Shown one piece after another: positions 26,124-38,800 of a stretch of DNA of 64,000 nucleotides. How positions within the stretch are numbered: the first letter of the stretch is position 1; every line of letters begins with the position of its first letter. The notes under the pieces were generated by a model. It ran no database searches, was not told where the DNA came from, and saw only the letters and a list, made by a program, of their open reading frames with translations. Where the stretch lies: assembly GCA_034509925.1 (NCBI GenBank), contig CM067537.1:5828001-5892000 (forward strand), given 5' to 3'. This DNA comes from Hirudinaria manillensis (Eukaryota > Annelida > Clitellata > Hirudinida > Hirudinidae). Both the position numbers and the translations under genes were made by a program.

Positions 26124-29100
26124 TCATTTAGAAAGAAATTTGTCTGCAAAGTTCACGGCAGCATCGAAGGTTCTGAGACTTCTGTGGACCGATTTCCATG
26201 ACATGAAAAAGGTCCCGGCTTCGGCCTTCTTTCCTGCCGTGGACAGGTCATCGAGTGCAGAGGGAATCACGTCGAGCGACGAGGGGTAGGTTTGACTAAA
26301 GACGGGTGAGGAGTCGTAAGTCAGCATGAAGTCGAGGAGGTTATTGTAGAAGGGGAGGTCGGTGCACTGGGGAAGCAGGTGCTGTTTGAGGAGGATAATG
26401 AAGAGGTCTTTGTCCTTCAGCTCCTGTTTTGGTAATTTAAATGTGTATTTAAATGGAAATTAAGGCTGTATAATTGATTAAATGTATATTTTAATGGAAA
26501 TCATGCTTTTTTAAATCAATGAATTCCAATTTAAGTAGCACTTGAGCTGCATTTTTAATGAAATGCATTTAAATGGCTCATAGGTTTTGTACTCGAAGGG
26601 ATGCGTTGACATAGTTAATGAGGTTTCATGCATAATGAGTGCATTTAAATATTCATGAAGGCTTAAAAGCTAACAGTTGGCATTGACTTGAGAGCCAACA
26701 GAGCCCTGTTGATCAGCTCCTTATTCGATGAAGATAGCAGGACTTTGCAGGAAAACAGGGGATCTTTGATCAAATCAGTCAAATCCACAATTTCCTGGAG
26801 GAAAGTAAAGTGATGACTCAAAATAATAAGTGAATTGTAATTCAATACCAGTAATTAGCATAATTAGTAATATCACCTTCAATACCAGTAATTAGTATTT
26901 ATTATGATTAGTAATACCACCTTCTCATCTAAATGTCCTTTCTCGATAGTTTCTTGGACATGTTGCAAGACTCGTTGTGATGCCACATCTCCCAAAGTTG
27001 ATGCTTCGTTCAACATTTTATTCATGAGCTTGCACCAAAGCTTTTCACTGGAAAACGAAAAAAATGTATTATTGAAGCAATAAATAGCTGTAAATTAAAA
27101 ATATAATGGCAGTCAATTATTTGGTTTAAGCAGGTTGGAAACTGCTTTAACACCTTTTTTCCACAGGTGGCCAATTGTCCAAAAGATGGATGAGAATGCT
27201 CAACTCATCAAGAGAAGTTAAACTTTCCACAAGCCTATTGAAAATCAAAATCCTTTCTGATGCCTGTGATATTCTTTCTGGTGTCAGCTGTTAAAGTAAA
27301 AGTAATATTGATTTGAATTGATTCAGTGATTGAATGATAACTAATTCACCTGGATGTCATGGTGATCCAGCATCGACAGAACAGCACATGTTTGCGAATA
27401 AAGCATGTCTGAACCATCATCATCATCATTGTCTTTCATTGGAGAACTCTGAAATAAGATCAATTTAGCATTAATATTAACAATAAATTATAATTTAGCT
27501 TATTACTCAACTTATAATTAGTTAAATTCTTAACGAAAATATATGGAAAATGGATAAAGTCAATCAATCATTGCAAAACAAATTTATGACAAGAAAAGTA
27601 AACAAACTTCTTTGATAATGGAAAGTATTTGCAACTTAAAATGGGGATCAACATCTGAACTTGAGATGAACCCTTTAACACTTGAACACACCTCATTTAT
27701 GCTGACCAGGGAACCCCTGCAAAGAAATTCAAACATTGATTGTGAGGTTACATACAACATTTCTTTAATAAATTATAAAATAATAATAAATGCAATATAT
27801 TATGAATTAACCATAATTATAAACTGATTTGTCCATACATGTACCGAGTCATACTTGTATACTTCTGTTACAGTCAAAACATACCATAACATGAATAGAA
27901 ATTAAATTGAAAGATCTGTGTAGATAAGCCTTCCAAATTTTAGAATTGGTATTTTCTTTCATTTGATTTAAATTATAAACTTAATTATATACTTAATATA
28001 AGAATTAGGTTTCATTTATGATTTACATGATTTAAATTCTATTGGAAGAATTCAAGATATTACAAATTTAATAAATCAAGTAAATCTATTTTATGTTGTC
28101 TAACGCTATTACAAAATGTATAAGCGTTCATTGGATGACCCTTCATTTTGTTTAGAAAAATAAATAAATAAATAAAAATAAATAAAAATAAAATAAATAA
28201 ATCATTTAAAAACCCTTTTGAAGAATGCCATGAAATTTCACTGATGATGCACTTAATTTTCGGAAGTGAATCTTCAGAATCGGGGGTCCTTTGTGAAGGA
28301 GAAAAAGCAAGATTGAGATTCAATGCAAATTTCATTTAAATTCCAAATTCAGCAATTAATTAATAATTAAATAATAATTTAATAATTAAATAATAATTAT
28401 TTTAAACAACAGAATAACAAAAACTCAACTCACTGAGAACTTGAACACAACTCTTGCAGAACCTCAACATAAAGATCTTGTAGTTGCTGTTGTTGCAACT
28501 CCGGAGGTGACAAATTCTTGACAATTTCTTCAACAAATTCGAGAGTCTCCATTTTCAGGATGATTTGTTTGAATAGATTCTTGACCTAAAAAAATAAAAC
28601 CACTTGAAATGAATTCAATGCCATTTTTTTTAGTTATTTTTAGTTATTTCATATAATTTCTTCACAATACAAGATATTTATCATAAAGTTAAACTCATGT
28701 ATGTAAGTAAAATTGCTTAAGATTTTCACATTGTAATTAATTGATCTCTTAAACTAAAATACTCTGTAATGTAATACTCTTTGAAACATAAAACAAAACT
28801 AATTTTATGCCAAAAATAATTTTAAACCAGTTACAATGAACATGATTATTACTTGTGACTACTCAGTTACTGATTTGACTAACACGACAGAAAGACACTA
28901 AACCTCATCAACCCTTGACTGCGTGAGGTCAAAGTCACGTGCGTACTGTTGCCAAGTCAAGTCGTCGGATGACAGGAGTTTGGAGATGATCTTTGTTGAC
29001 ATCCTGTTGAGATGGTCCAAGTCCCTTTGGAGAATTTTCACTGTTTCTTCCCATCTTTGATGAAGATGAACAATTGAATTAAGCTTAAAAGTGAACTAAT

Positions 29101-32100
29101 CCAACATTTCAAAATGCTTCACTTCCCTCATAAGAGGAAAAACGTTTGGGTCATTGAACGTGCAACCCGAATAAAAATGCATTTCAAAATGTTTAGAGCC
29201 TGGTCTCATGGCTTAACTTGATAAAATTCGCTTGTTTACTAATACTCATCAATTATTAATTATAAATCAATTAATCAATTAAACCTTTCTGAGTTTTGCT
29301 GTTGGTTTGCTTTCTTTGCGAAAGAAAGTTGTTGTTTTGAGTGTTTCATGAGACCCTTCAGTATTTGTTTTCTGCTTTCCACTGGAATCTAAATAAAGAT
29401 AATTTATTTCAAAAAATAATAATCTATTGTATGACATTATACATATATAATATATATAAAGTAATAACTAATAGCACTTCAAATACCAAATCTATTATAT
29501 TACATTATATATATATAATAGCACTTCAAATACCAAATTTATTACATTAATGCAAGAAATTAATCAGAAACACAATGAAGAAGTTGCTTGATTTCTTTTG
29601 AACAAAAGAACGGATTTCAATTTCAGATCCTAGAAATAAACGCGACTTCTGACCTTTTTCAAGGCACGAATTCCAAAAAGATTTTCATCAACAAATTCAA
29701 TGAGGACGTCAGGTGACAATGCATGGATGCTTTCAGAACAATCCTTGTACCTGGCCACCCAATCTATCTGCTTAAAATAAATAAATAAATAAATTAATTA
29801 ATAAATAAAGAAATAAATTAATTAAAGAAAAACAATTGAACTTTCAAATCCAAACAATTTGTGCTAAAACTCAAGAAATGATTTCACCTCATTTTCAAAC
29901 ATTGGTGCATTAAAGGTCTTTGAAGCAAAACATTTGTTCACAAAACTAGGACTAATGATCTTTCCACTCTGAAATTTAAAAATGCAATTAATTGGTTAAG
30001 TGTTTTATATTCCTGGATAATATGTTAATATGTTATTAGCATAAACATTAACATAACCAATAACATGGATCAATGACAACTTATTGCAATACCAAGCAAA
30101 CCAAGGAGCACCGTTGGATATGAGTGCTACATAAATATGATTGGACAATTTCAGTCACATAATCAGATTCACAATTTAAATAAATAAAGACTAAATAAGA
30201 ATTTATTGATGTTTATTTATGTCACCTTGCCGACAAAGTTGGTCGAGTATTTTGCAAACACTGCCACATTGTTTGCATCGAGAATTGGATTGAGAACCTT
30301 TTCAATGTCACATCTTCCACTGAAAAGGTTCTTGTAATTTATTCCTGTAACAACAGCAACCAATAAGGGTACAGGATCAAATGTTAATTTTTTAAATTTA
30401 AAAATGTGCCTTTTTTTATATAAGCCGACATAAATAATAAATAATACATTAATATTATGCAACATCATGCAACGTGATATCAGCTGTTGGAGCATGGTTT
30501 CTGGTCTGTTCAATCATTTAAGCGGCTTCGATTGCTTTGTAAATAAGTAAATAAATAAATAAATAAATAAATAAATGAATGAATGAACGAACGAACAAAT
30601 AAATGAATAAATAAATATAAATTTCATTCAACTTACCAAGAGCAACATTCTTGAACTTTTTCAGCATTTTAATGTGCGTCAAAGGCTTAATGCCGTCTTT
30701 TGCTTCCACGATGTCCTCCTTTTTCTGATGCGAATCCAATTTCTCACCATCATCAAATTGATTTTCCTCTTGAATTAAAATAAATTAAAATAAATTTAAA
30801 ATTAATTACCTTTTTTGTTGCTAATCATTGGTTATTTATGTTTGAGTTAAACATCTACTTGTGTGAAGTTATATATAATATTTCCAAATCAGAAAGATAT
30901 GCAACCTGGTGGTACAAGACAGGAGTAATAGACAATAAGCCTATTGAGATCACAACCCTCTATCAGAGGCAAGATTTGTTCCTGCATTGTCTTTGAAAAC
31001 CAGGCTGGATTCTCATTCAATACTTTCAGCATCTTCAATTCCTGGATTCTTTTTTCAATTTCTTCAGTCGTCAATCCACTGATAAGTAGGAAATAAAATT
31101 CTAAATTTACCACAATTTAATTTCAAGGAATATTTACTCATGGAATGCTTAAAATTAAAATGAAATTAAATTAAATTGAAAACAAAAACATAGAATTTCT
31201 AGAGACACAAATACCTGGAATCCTCAAAGAGGAAGCTGAGATGTGCCATGTAAACATCACGAGTCATCAATTCGTATTTACTTGCCAGTTTCAAAGCAGC
31301 AGAAAGAACCTGATCATCCAGGGTCCTGTGAGACAAGTTAGCAATATTTAGTTAATAATAAAAAAGAATATAATAATAATAACAATAATAATAATAATAA
31401 TAATAATATAGATGAAATCAAAAACATGGAGATGAAAATCAGTGCAAAAGTCATCGAAGTTAGAAAAATCAAATACGACACAATATCAACAAAATAGACA
31501 AACCTAAAAACTACAGACCAATAACTTGTCTGCCCACCCTGTACAAAATTCTAACCTCTTTAATAACTGATAGAATCTAAAAAAAATACTCAGTGATAAG
31601 GAAGCTGATAAAACTCGAAATAAATACATGCACAACCACACGGACGTCAAAATCACAGACGAATTCAAGAAAAGAATAGAAAAAGAAAAATTGGAGGATT
31701 TAAAGAGAAAACCCTTGCTCGGAAAGTTTGTCAGGAACACTGAAAGGGCAGGAATGAGCAAAGAAATGACGTTTGCTTGGCTCAACAGAGGTGGATTAAA
31801 GGGAGAGACGGAGAGTTTGATAGTGGCGGATCAGTGCCGGACGACGAAAATAGAAGATAAGTGAAAAAATTCTAAAGTACAAAGACTTGGAGATTGAAAT
31901 AGCAAGAATGTGGGGTATGAAGGTCAGAACGGTGCCGGTCGTGGTGGGGTCTCTGGACAGTTGCGGAAGGTTTGAAGAAAGAGTTAGACAAGCTGCCAGG
32001 AGAACCAAACTACAACGAGATCCAAAAGATTGTATTGTTCGGAACAGCGCATATATTAAGAAAAATTTTAGATTGAATGTTTTTTTTGTTCCTTTTTCTG

Positions 32101-32275
32101 TTGGTGAACTGGAGTTTGATTTGAGTTTGATTGGAGTTGATGATTGTTATTTGTATTTTTGTTCTTATTTTTTGTGACATTGAATCGCGCGGAACTTGTG
32201 AACGTGGTTTCCTGAGGACTCTGGCTGAGACCTGGAACCATTGATTTTCCGGCCGCTATGGTCGAGTTTGTACAA

Positions 32276-32310
<35 letters not shown>

Positions 32311-35300
32311 TCACAATAATAATATCTAAACAATTTTAGTTATAATAATAATAATTAAGTAATAGTTTTAAATAACAGTGGGTTATATTAACTCAGTTGT
32401 GCTGTCAGAAATGGAAGGATAAATAATATAATAAAAATGATATAACTATCAAATGCCATCAATGTATACTATTATGTAGTAGCCATTAATATATACAATT
32501 ATGTATTAGCCACTAATCCAAAGCACAGTTGAACATGACTCACAATGCCATTCCAAGGATGGTTTCCTTCTTGTATGATTCATCAGAAATAAATCTTGTG
32601 GTGTCGATGCCTGGTATCATAAAATGTTATTCATTAAATGTAATTCATTACTAATTTATGAATCATTTTAATTTATATTAATTTTAATATTTATCATAAT
32701 AATTTATGAATTTTTCACAGAATTAATTCATAATTCACTTAAATCCATTGAAGCATGGTGCATGAATGAAATGAAAGATTTTTAAATATTAAATCATTAA
32801 AAAAGACCAATAATTCACCTCTGCCCATGTTTTTAAGAGTCTCCGATTCCTGATAATCGAGAAGCAGGTTTTGATAAAAGAACATTCTTTCCAGCATCTT
32901 CCCGCCTTCGCTCGACCGGTCCAACTCGTCTGCTCGCATTCTGACGTACCCGATCAGTTCTTCTGGGAGAACGGAGTGGAAATCCCAAGGGAGGGATTTT
33001 CCAAAAGTTTTCATCTCGAAAGCGATTTTGAGTGCAAAGTAGTACGAGGCAAGTTGGTAACAAAGAGGCGTCTTTGGCAGTCGATCAAAACATTTCTCTG
33101 CACTGAATGCCTGCAAATTTTAATTTTAATGTCAAAGCTTGCTTATCCATCATAAAGTTGTTTGCAATGATTAATTTATTTAAATTTATTTTATTTTTTT
33201 AATATGAGTTTATTAAGGTATCAAAGCAACTGAAAGAACAAATAGCAAATAGAACAACATGTACAATATTAAACAAACAATTATGTACATAACACAATGA
33301 AACGAATGAACATAAAAAACAACAAAATAAACTCATAAACTCAATATTTAAACATTCATTTAAAAATATGTTAATGCTCGTTTTTTCAAAAATATTAAAA
33401 AGTATTAAACATTAAAAGCATTTATTTATTTTTTACATCTGGCAGAGCTAAAAGATAGGACAGTCCGAGGCTCGTGTCCTTCGGAAGAACGTTTTCTGCC
33501 AACACGAGGAGCACTGAAAAGATTAAAAAGAATTGTTTTTGTGGGTGAGAAAATATTTCAATTTAATTCCTATTTAGGTTAAAAATGAAATTTTAATGGA
33601 AATTAGTTTAAATCACATAATCATGATATCTCGATCCCTTCATTTATTATATGAATACTCATAACGATCACTCACTTGGGTCTATGGCAATGTTTAAGCA
33701 ATGCAAATAATTATGTAAAATATAAAATTATCTGGCTTTTGGATGTTTTACTAATATTATTATAACTTGCATAAAGAGGAATGAGTGCTTAGTATTTCCA
33801 GATATAATATTTCAGTTCATAGTTTAAAATTTAAACTTAAAACAAAAGACTAACCTTGAGTGAGTAGATGTGATGACTTGACATCATTATCACATTTGTT
33901 AAGCAAATATATTTGGAGCAGAAGTTCATTGATGTCCACCAGTGAGTCGTTCCTTCCGTCACCAGTTTCTGGGGCCACGTAAACGTCCAAGTAATCAATT
34001 TCCTGTTGGTTCAAATGAAAAAAAAACATCGCATAATTTTATTATATCGACCGAATGGATGGCATCCCCATGCATTACCATGGATAATATGGTTACTTGA
34101 TGCATTTGAAACCCATCATGTTTTGCCACAAAGACTTGAGGTGACTCTATTGAAATGATCTAAGCATCCCATAAGCTCAAGCTTAAAGCACTACTTAAAT
34201 TCAGATATTGTTATCAATGGGCTAACTCAAGCAATTAAGTTCAGTTAGTTTTGGCACCATGATGATGATGATAACGACGACGATGCATTTGATGAAAAAC
34301 AATAAATAAAATAAATTTATAAAATAAATAGCAAAATTTAAAAAAAACACACCTCATTTGTGGCAGACGATTGGCTCCGGTTCAAAGACTCATAGAATGG
34401 ATGAAACGTCTGCTTTGTAAAATAATTTCCCAGTTCTTTGTCGATGCTTCCACTTCTAAAAGCTGCCAAAGAAAATAATTCAATGAATGCATTCTTTCAC
34501 ATTTCAATGATTTCACAACTAAATCTAACCATAACACAGGCTAACATACAATACAATACAATACAGCTTCAGTATCAAAGCAACTCAACAAAGTAGAACC
34601 ACAATTAAACCAAACAGATTTAACAAAATTAATAAAATAAATAAACAAAACAATTCAAAACAAAATAAAATCAAACTAAAAATCAAACATACATTCATTC
34701 ATCTTCCTCCTCCTCCTCCTCTTGTCCTTGGTCCCCGGCGCCGTCAGCTTCTTGAGACCCAAGGCAGCGTCACTGACGACACCCGACCACCAGCGAGTGT
34801 CTCCCACGTGGTCGAAGGCTGCCCTCGTCAGGTTCAAGACCTGCTTCGTTTGACCTACGAGGACGTTTTCGATTGATTTCATGCTTCCTTCGTTTTCGTT
34901 CGTTCCTTGGACCAGGGAAGGCTCCACTGAGTTCATGCGTTTTGTTACTTGAAGGCAGAGAGACTGGTGTAGATTAGTAACAGAGTTTATTGATAATGGT
35001 TATTAATATTATTATTATTATTACTACATTATGATGTCATGATTATAATGAAGTTATGTTAAATACAATTGATTAATTCACCTCAGTCAACATTTAATAT
35101 AAATAATAAATAAAATAAATAATAAATTCAAATAATAACAAATAATAATAAGAGTTAAAAAGAGAAACACTTGCTTTGACTTGAAGTTTTGATAAAGAAT
35201 CAAGTACTCCTCCAACGTGGCAGTCAGGTGAATGGAGTAGCACAAAGTTAAACAAGTTAAACCTAAAACATCAATTATGATTAACTTACAATCAACTCAT

Positions 35301-35834
35301 ACTTTGAAATACAAATTAATTTGTCATAATTTCTTCAAAATCTTAAAAAATATAAAAAAATAAGATAAATATTTAGGTTATTTTAATGGATTTTTAAAAT
35401 AATTACTTTGACAAATCATCCTGAAATCCTTCATCTTCAGCCAAAGACTTGCAAACTTTCCATCCAGCTTCATGGTTTAAGGACATGAGCTTCTTACAAG
35501 CATCAAGAGAGATGGTGTAATCTTTGGCCTGAAAGAATATTTATTGTATTTATCGTCTTATAATCATTCTGTTGCTTCTCTTACCACAAATATTGAAAAA
35601 GAAAAGATAAAACATTATAAAACATAATTAAATAAAACGTATTATAAACATAAAAATCTATTCCAAACTTATTATTATTATTTAATATTTTTATTATTAA
35701 TTAATTAATTAATTATTATTGAGACTTTCTAAACCCACTTCCAGAGCCTGTTGTGCAATCAAATCAAAAATTTTTCCTTGAAGAACCTCCTCGTCTCCTT
35801 TGCCGATGTTCAACAATTTTCCAAGTTCCAGGAG
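26124..35834 (-). CDS. NBAS: NBAS C-terminal block
   Basis: Exons, 5' to 3': 35834-35739, 35528-35407, 35262-35171, 34926-34693, 34462-34353, 34002-33855, 33513-33437, 33110-32819, 32610-32544, 31325-31215, 31078-30906, 30768-30637, 30344-30226, 29968-29888, 29767-29654, 29388-29285, 29054-28904, 28585-28434, 28288-28214, 27716-27608, 27448-27350, 27287-27154, 27047-26921, 26794-26675, 26423-26124. Matches to human: LSYLLALPD, TTRFISDESYKKETILGMAL, GLTTEEIEKRIQEL, KPLTHIKMLKKFKNVALGIN, HPFYESL, LLDNWPPVEK, AEAGTFFMSWKSVHRSLRTF. The helical C-terminal half is less conserved than Sec39. The stop codon is at 26124-26126, with poly(A) signals about 65 bp beyond. Confidence 0.9.
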
Positions 35835-38800
35835 CTGTTATCATCAGAAAGCATGTGTTAACAAAATGGCTGAATTTGTTACTAACATGACTTATTAATT
35901 ATTATTTAATAATAATTATTATTTATTAATTATTATTTAATAATAATTATTATTTATATATATATAATTATTATTTATTAATTATTATTTAATAATGATT
36001 ATTTAATAATTAATCACCTAATAACCTTTAGTTTAAATCATTAATATTATAATAATGGAGATCCTGATTGGAATTCAAATGGATTTAAAAATTAAATGAA
36101 AATAAATTCATGAAAACCTTTGAATAATTCTTGTACATCATACTCTTCTTCATGAGAACGTCTTTTACATACTTCAATCTGTCTTCAGCAATTCTCACTG
36201 TTTTTTCAAGCAAACCAATAATAAACTTGTAATTTACCAATAATTCCTTACAATCTAATAATGGCTCAAATGTCAACACATAAGTAAACAATATAAATTG
36301 CATCGCAACAACAGAAAAATTATTTAACATTTTTTATCAGAAATAAATTTAGGGTAAATATATACATTTCAGGATATTAAATTATGCATGGACAATAAAA
36401 AGCCAGAAAATCATTAGAAAATAATTTAAAAAGTGAAAGTAAAAGTACGATGAGCCGGGAATTCCGAGATGCCGTGAAACTTGAGCATGGCCAGTGCTTC
36501 AATTAGATTCAATTCCTCCTGAACTTCAGGAGGTCTGTCCCTGATGAGTTCGAGGCAACATCTGGAACAAAATAAATAAATAAATGAATGAATAAATAAA
36601 TAAGTAAATGTAAACATCTGAAACAAAATAAATGAATAAATAAATGTAAACTTCTGGAATAAAATAAATAAATTATTTATCAGAAATAAATTTAACATCC
36701 AGAACAAAATTAACGAGTAAAGTTGTTAGGTCTTTAGAAACGAAACGAACTTCAAACTTCGAAAGAACCAACACGCTCCAAACTATCGTTCGACAACATC
36801 CGGCCCCGCCTCTTCGCACATCGTCACAACACCTCCACGCCAGCCGAAAAGTTTCTCAGAGCTTTTAGGCGTAACCTCTCTGAGTGTCGAGGAAGTGTAG
36901 TCTCAGAATCGACTGTGGTTTGCGCAGTTGTAGAAGTTGAAATGTTCCTGAATGGAGTGGGACCCGGCACCATGCCCGGATCATCGTCTTCCTCTACCCC
37001 ATGTCTGGGCCTCAATTGTTCGACAGTGGGTCCTTTTGGCACTGCCTGTATTAAGACATGACGAGGACCCAAGACTTGAATCACCACTGCCGGGATCCAT
37101 CTAGGAATGCGATCCTTGCCTGGACCGCTGCGTTGAACGTAGCATGGCTTCCCGACGGTGAATTGGGTGTTACTCGATCTCTTTGATGTAGGCTTGTTCT
37201 GACGGTTTTGTAGTTCCTGGGCAATGTGCGGCACTGAAGGCAAAAGCGCATCTAATTTGCTTCGTAATTGTCTTCCGTTCAGAAGTTCACTAGGAGAGTA
37301 ACCAGACTCCAAAGGAGTTCGACGATATTGCATGAGGAATTCCTGTAGCGCCTGGATAGTTGGAAGCCGCGATTTCTTCAGGGATTGTTTAAAAGTTTGG
37401 ACTAATCTTTCCGCCTGCCCGTTTGTAGCTGGATGGTATGGGGCTCCTCTCAGGTGTAGAATACCTCTTTCCCTGAGATACTCTTGAAATTCTGAGGATG
37501 TAAATGTGGGCGCATTGTCCGTTACGAGAGTATGGGGATATCCAAAATGAGCAAAATCCTCCTCCAGTAATTCCATAGTCGTTCTGGCAGTTATGCTTGA
37601 AGTAGAATGGATGCATGGGTACTTAGAATAACTATCGACTACCACCAGCCAGTTCTTTCCCATGAAATTAACTGCGTGATCTACGTGGATTCTACTCCAA
37701 GGTCTTTCTGGTAGCATCCACGGATGATTTGAGAACTTTGGTGGGTTGTTCTGATGTTCCGCGCAAGATGTGCATTTCCTACACATCTCCTCAATGTCGG
37801 CATCAATTCCCGGCCAGTAAACAACGGTTCGTGCCAGTTGCTTCATTCTCCTCATACCGCAATGTCCAAGGTGCAATAGACCCATAACGTGTAGTCTAAG
37901 TTTCTCAGGAACTACGATTCTGTTTCCGAAGATAAGACAATCATTTTGCACTGTCAGAGCATCTTCCAACTTTTGAAAATGTCGAATTTGTGCATCTACA
38001 ACTCGAGGCCATCCCTCTTTTAAGAATCGTACGACAGTTGAAATTATCCTGTCTCTGCGCGATTCCTTTGTCAAGACCTGAGAATCAGTTGGTCGGATCT
38101 GTTTACTTATGGCACTGATTGTACAAACTGTAAGGTCGTCGTCTTCATCCTCACCGGCGTCAAAATTGTCATCTTTCCCACTTGGTAACCGACTAAGTGC
38201 ATCCGCGTTACCATGACTTTCGGATCGTCGGTACTCTATCGAATAATCGTACTGGTGTAGTATCAATGCCCATCGGGCTAAACGATTTGCTGCTAATAAT
38301 GGGGTGAGTTTTGAAGGGCTGAAAAGCGACAACAAAGGTTTGTGATCCGTCACTAAGATAAAGTTTCGTCCGTAAAGGTATTGATGGAATTTCTGCAGCG
38401 CGTAAATAATCGAAAGTGCTTCCTTATGTATCTGACTATAATTTCTTTGTGATGTTGACAGTGTCTTTGAAATGTGCAATATTGGTCGTTCACTTCCATC
38501 CGGATATCTGTGAAACAAAACTGCACCGATTCCAACATCTGATGCATCACATGCAATTCCCAAAGGAAGAGATTTGTCAAAATGTGCAAGCTGCACCTCG
38601 TTCGCTAAGATCTCCTTCAACTTTTGAAACGACTTCTCTGCTTCCAAACTCCATCTCCAGAGTGATTCTTTTCTGGTGAGGCTCGTCAACGGTTCCGCAA
38701 TCGTTGAAAGGTTTGGAATGAACTTGTGGTAAAACTGAACTGAACCCAAAAACGATCGCAATGTCGGGACATTTGTTGGTCTTGGCATGCTAGTCAAGGC

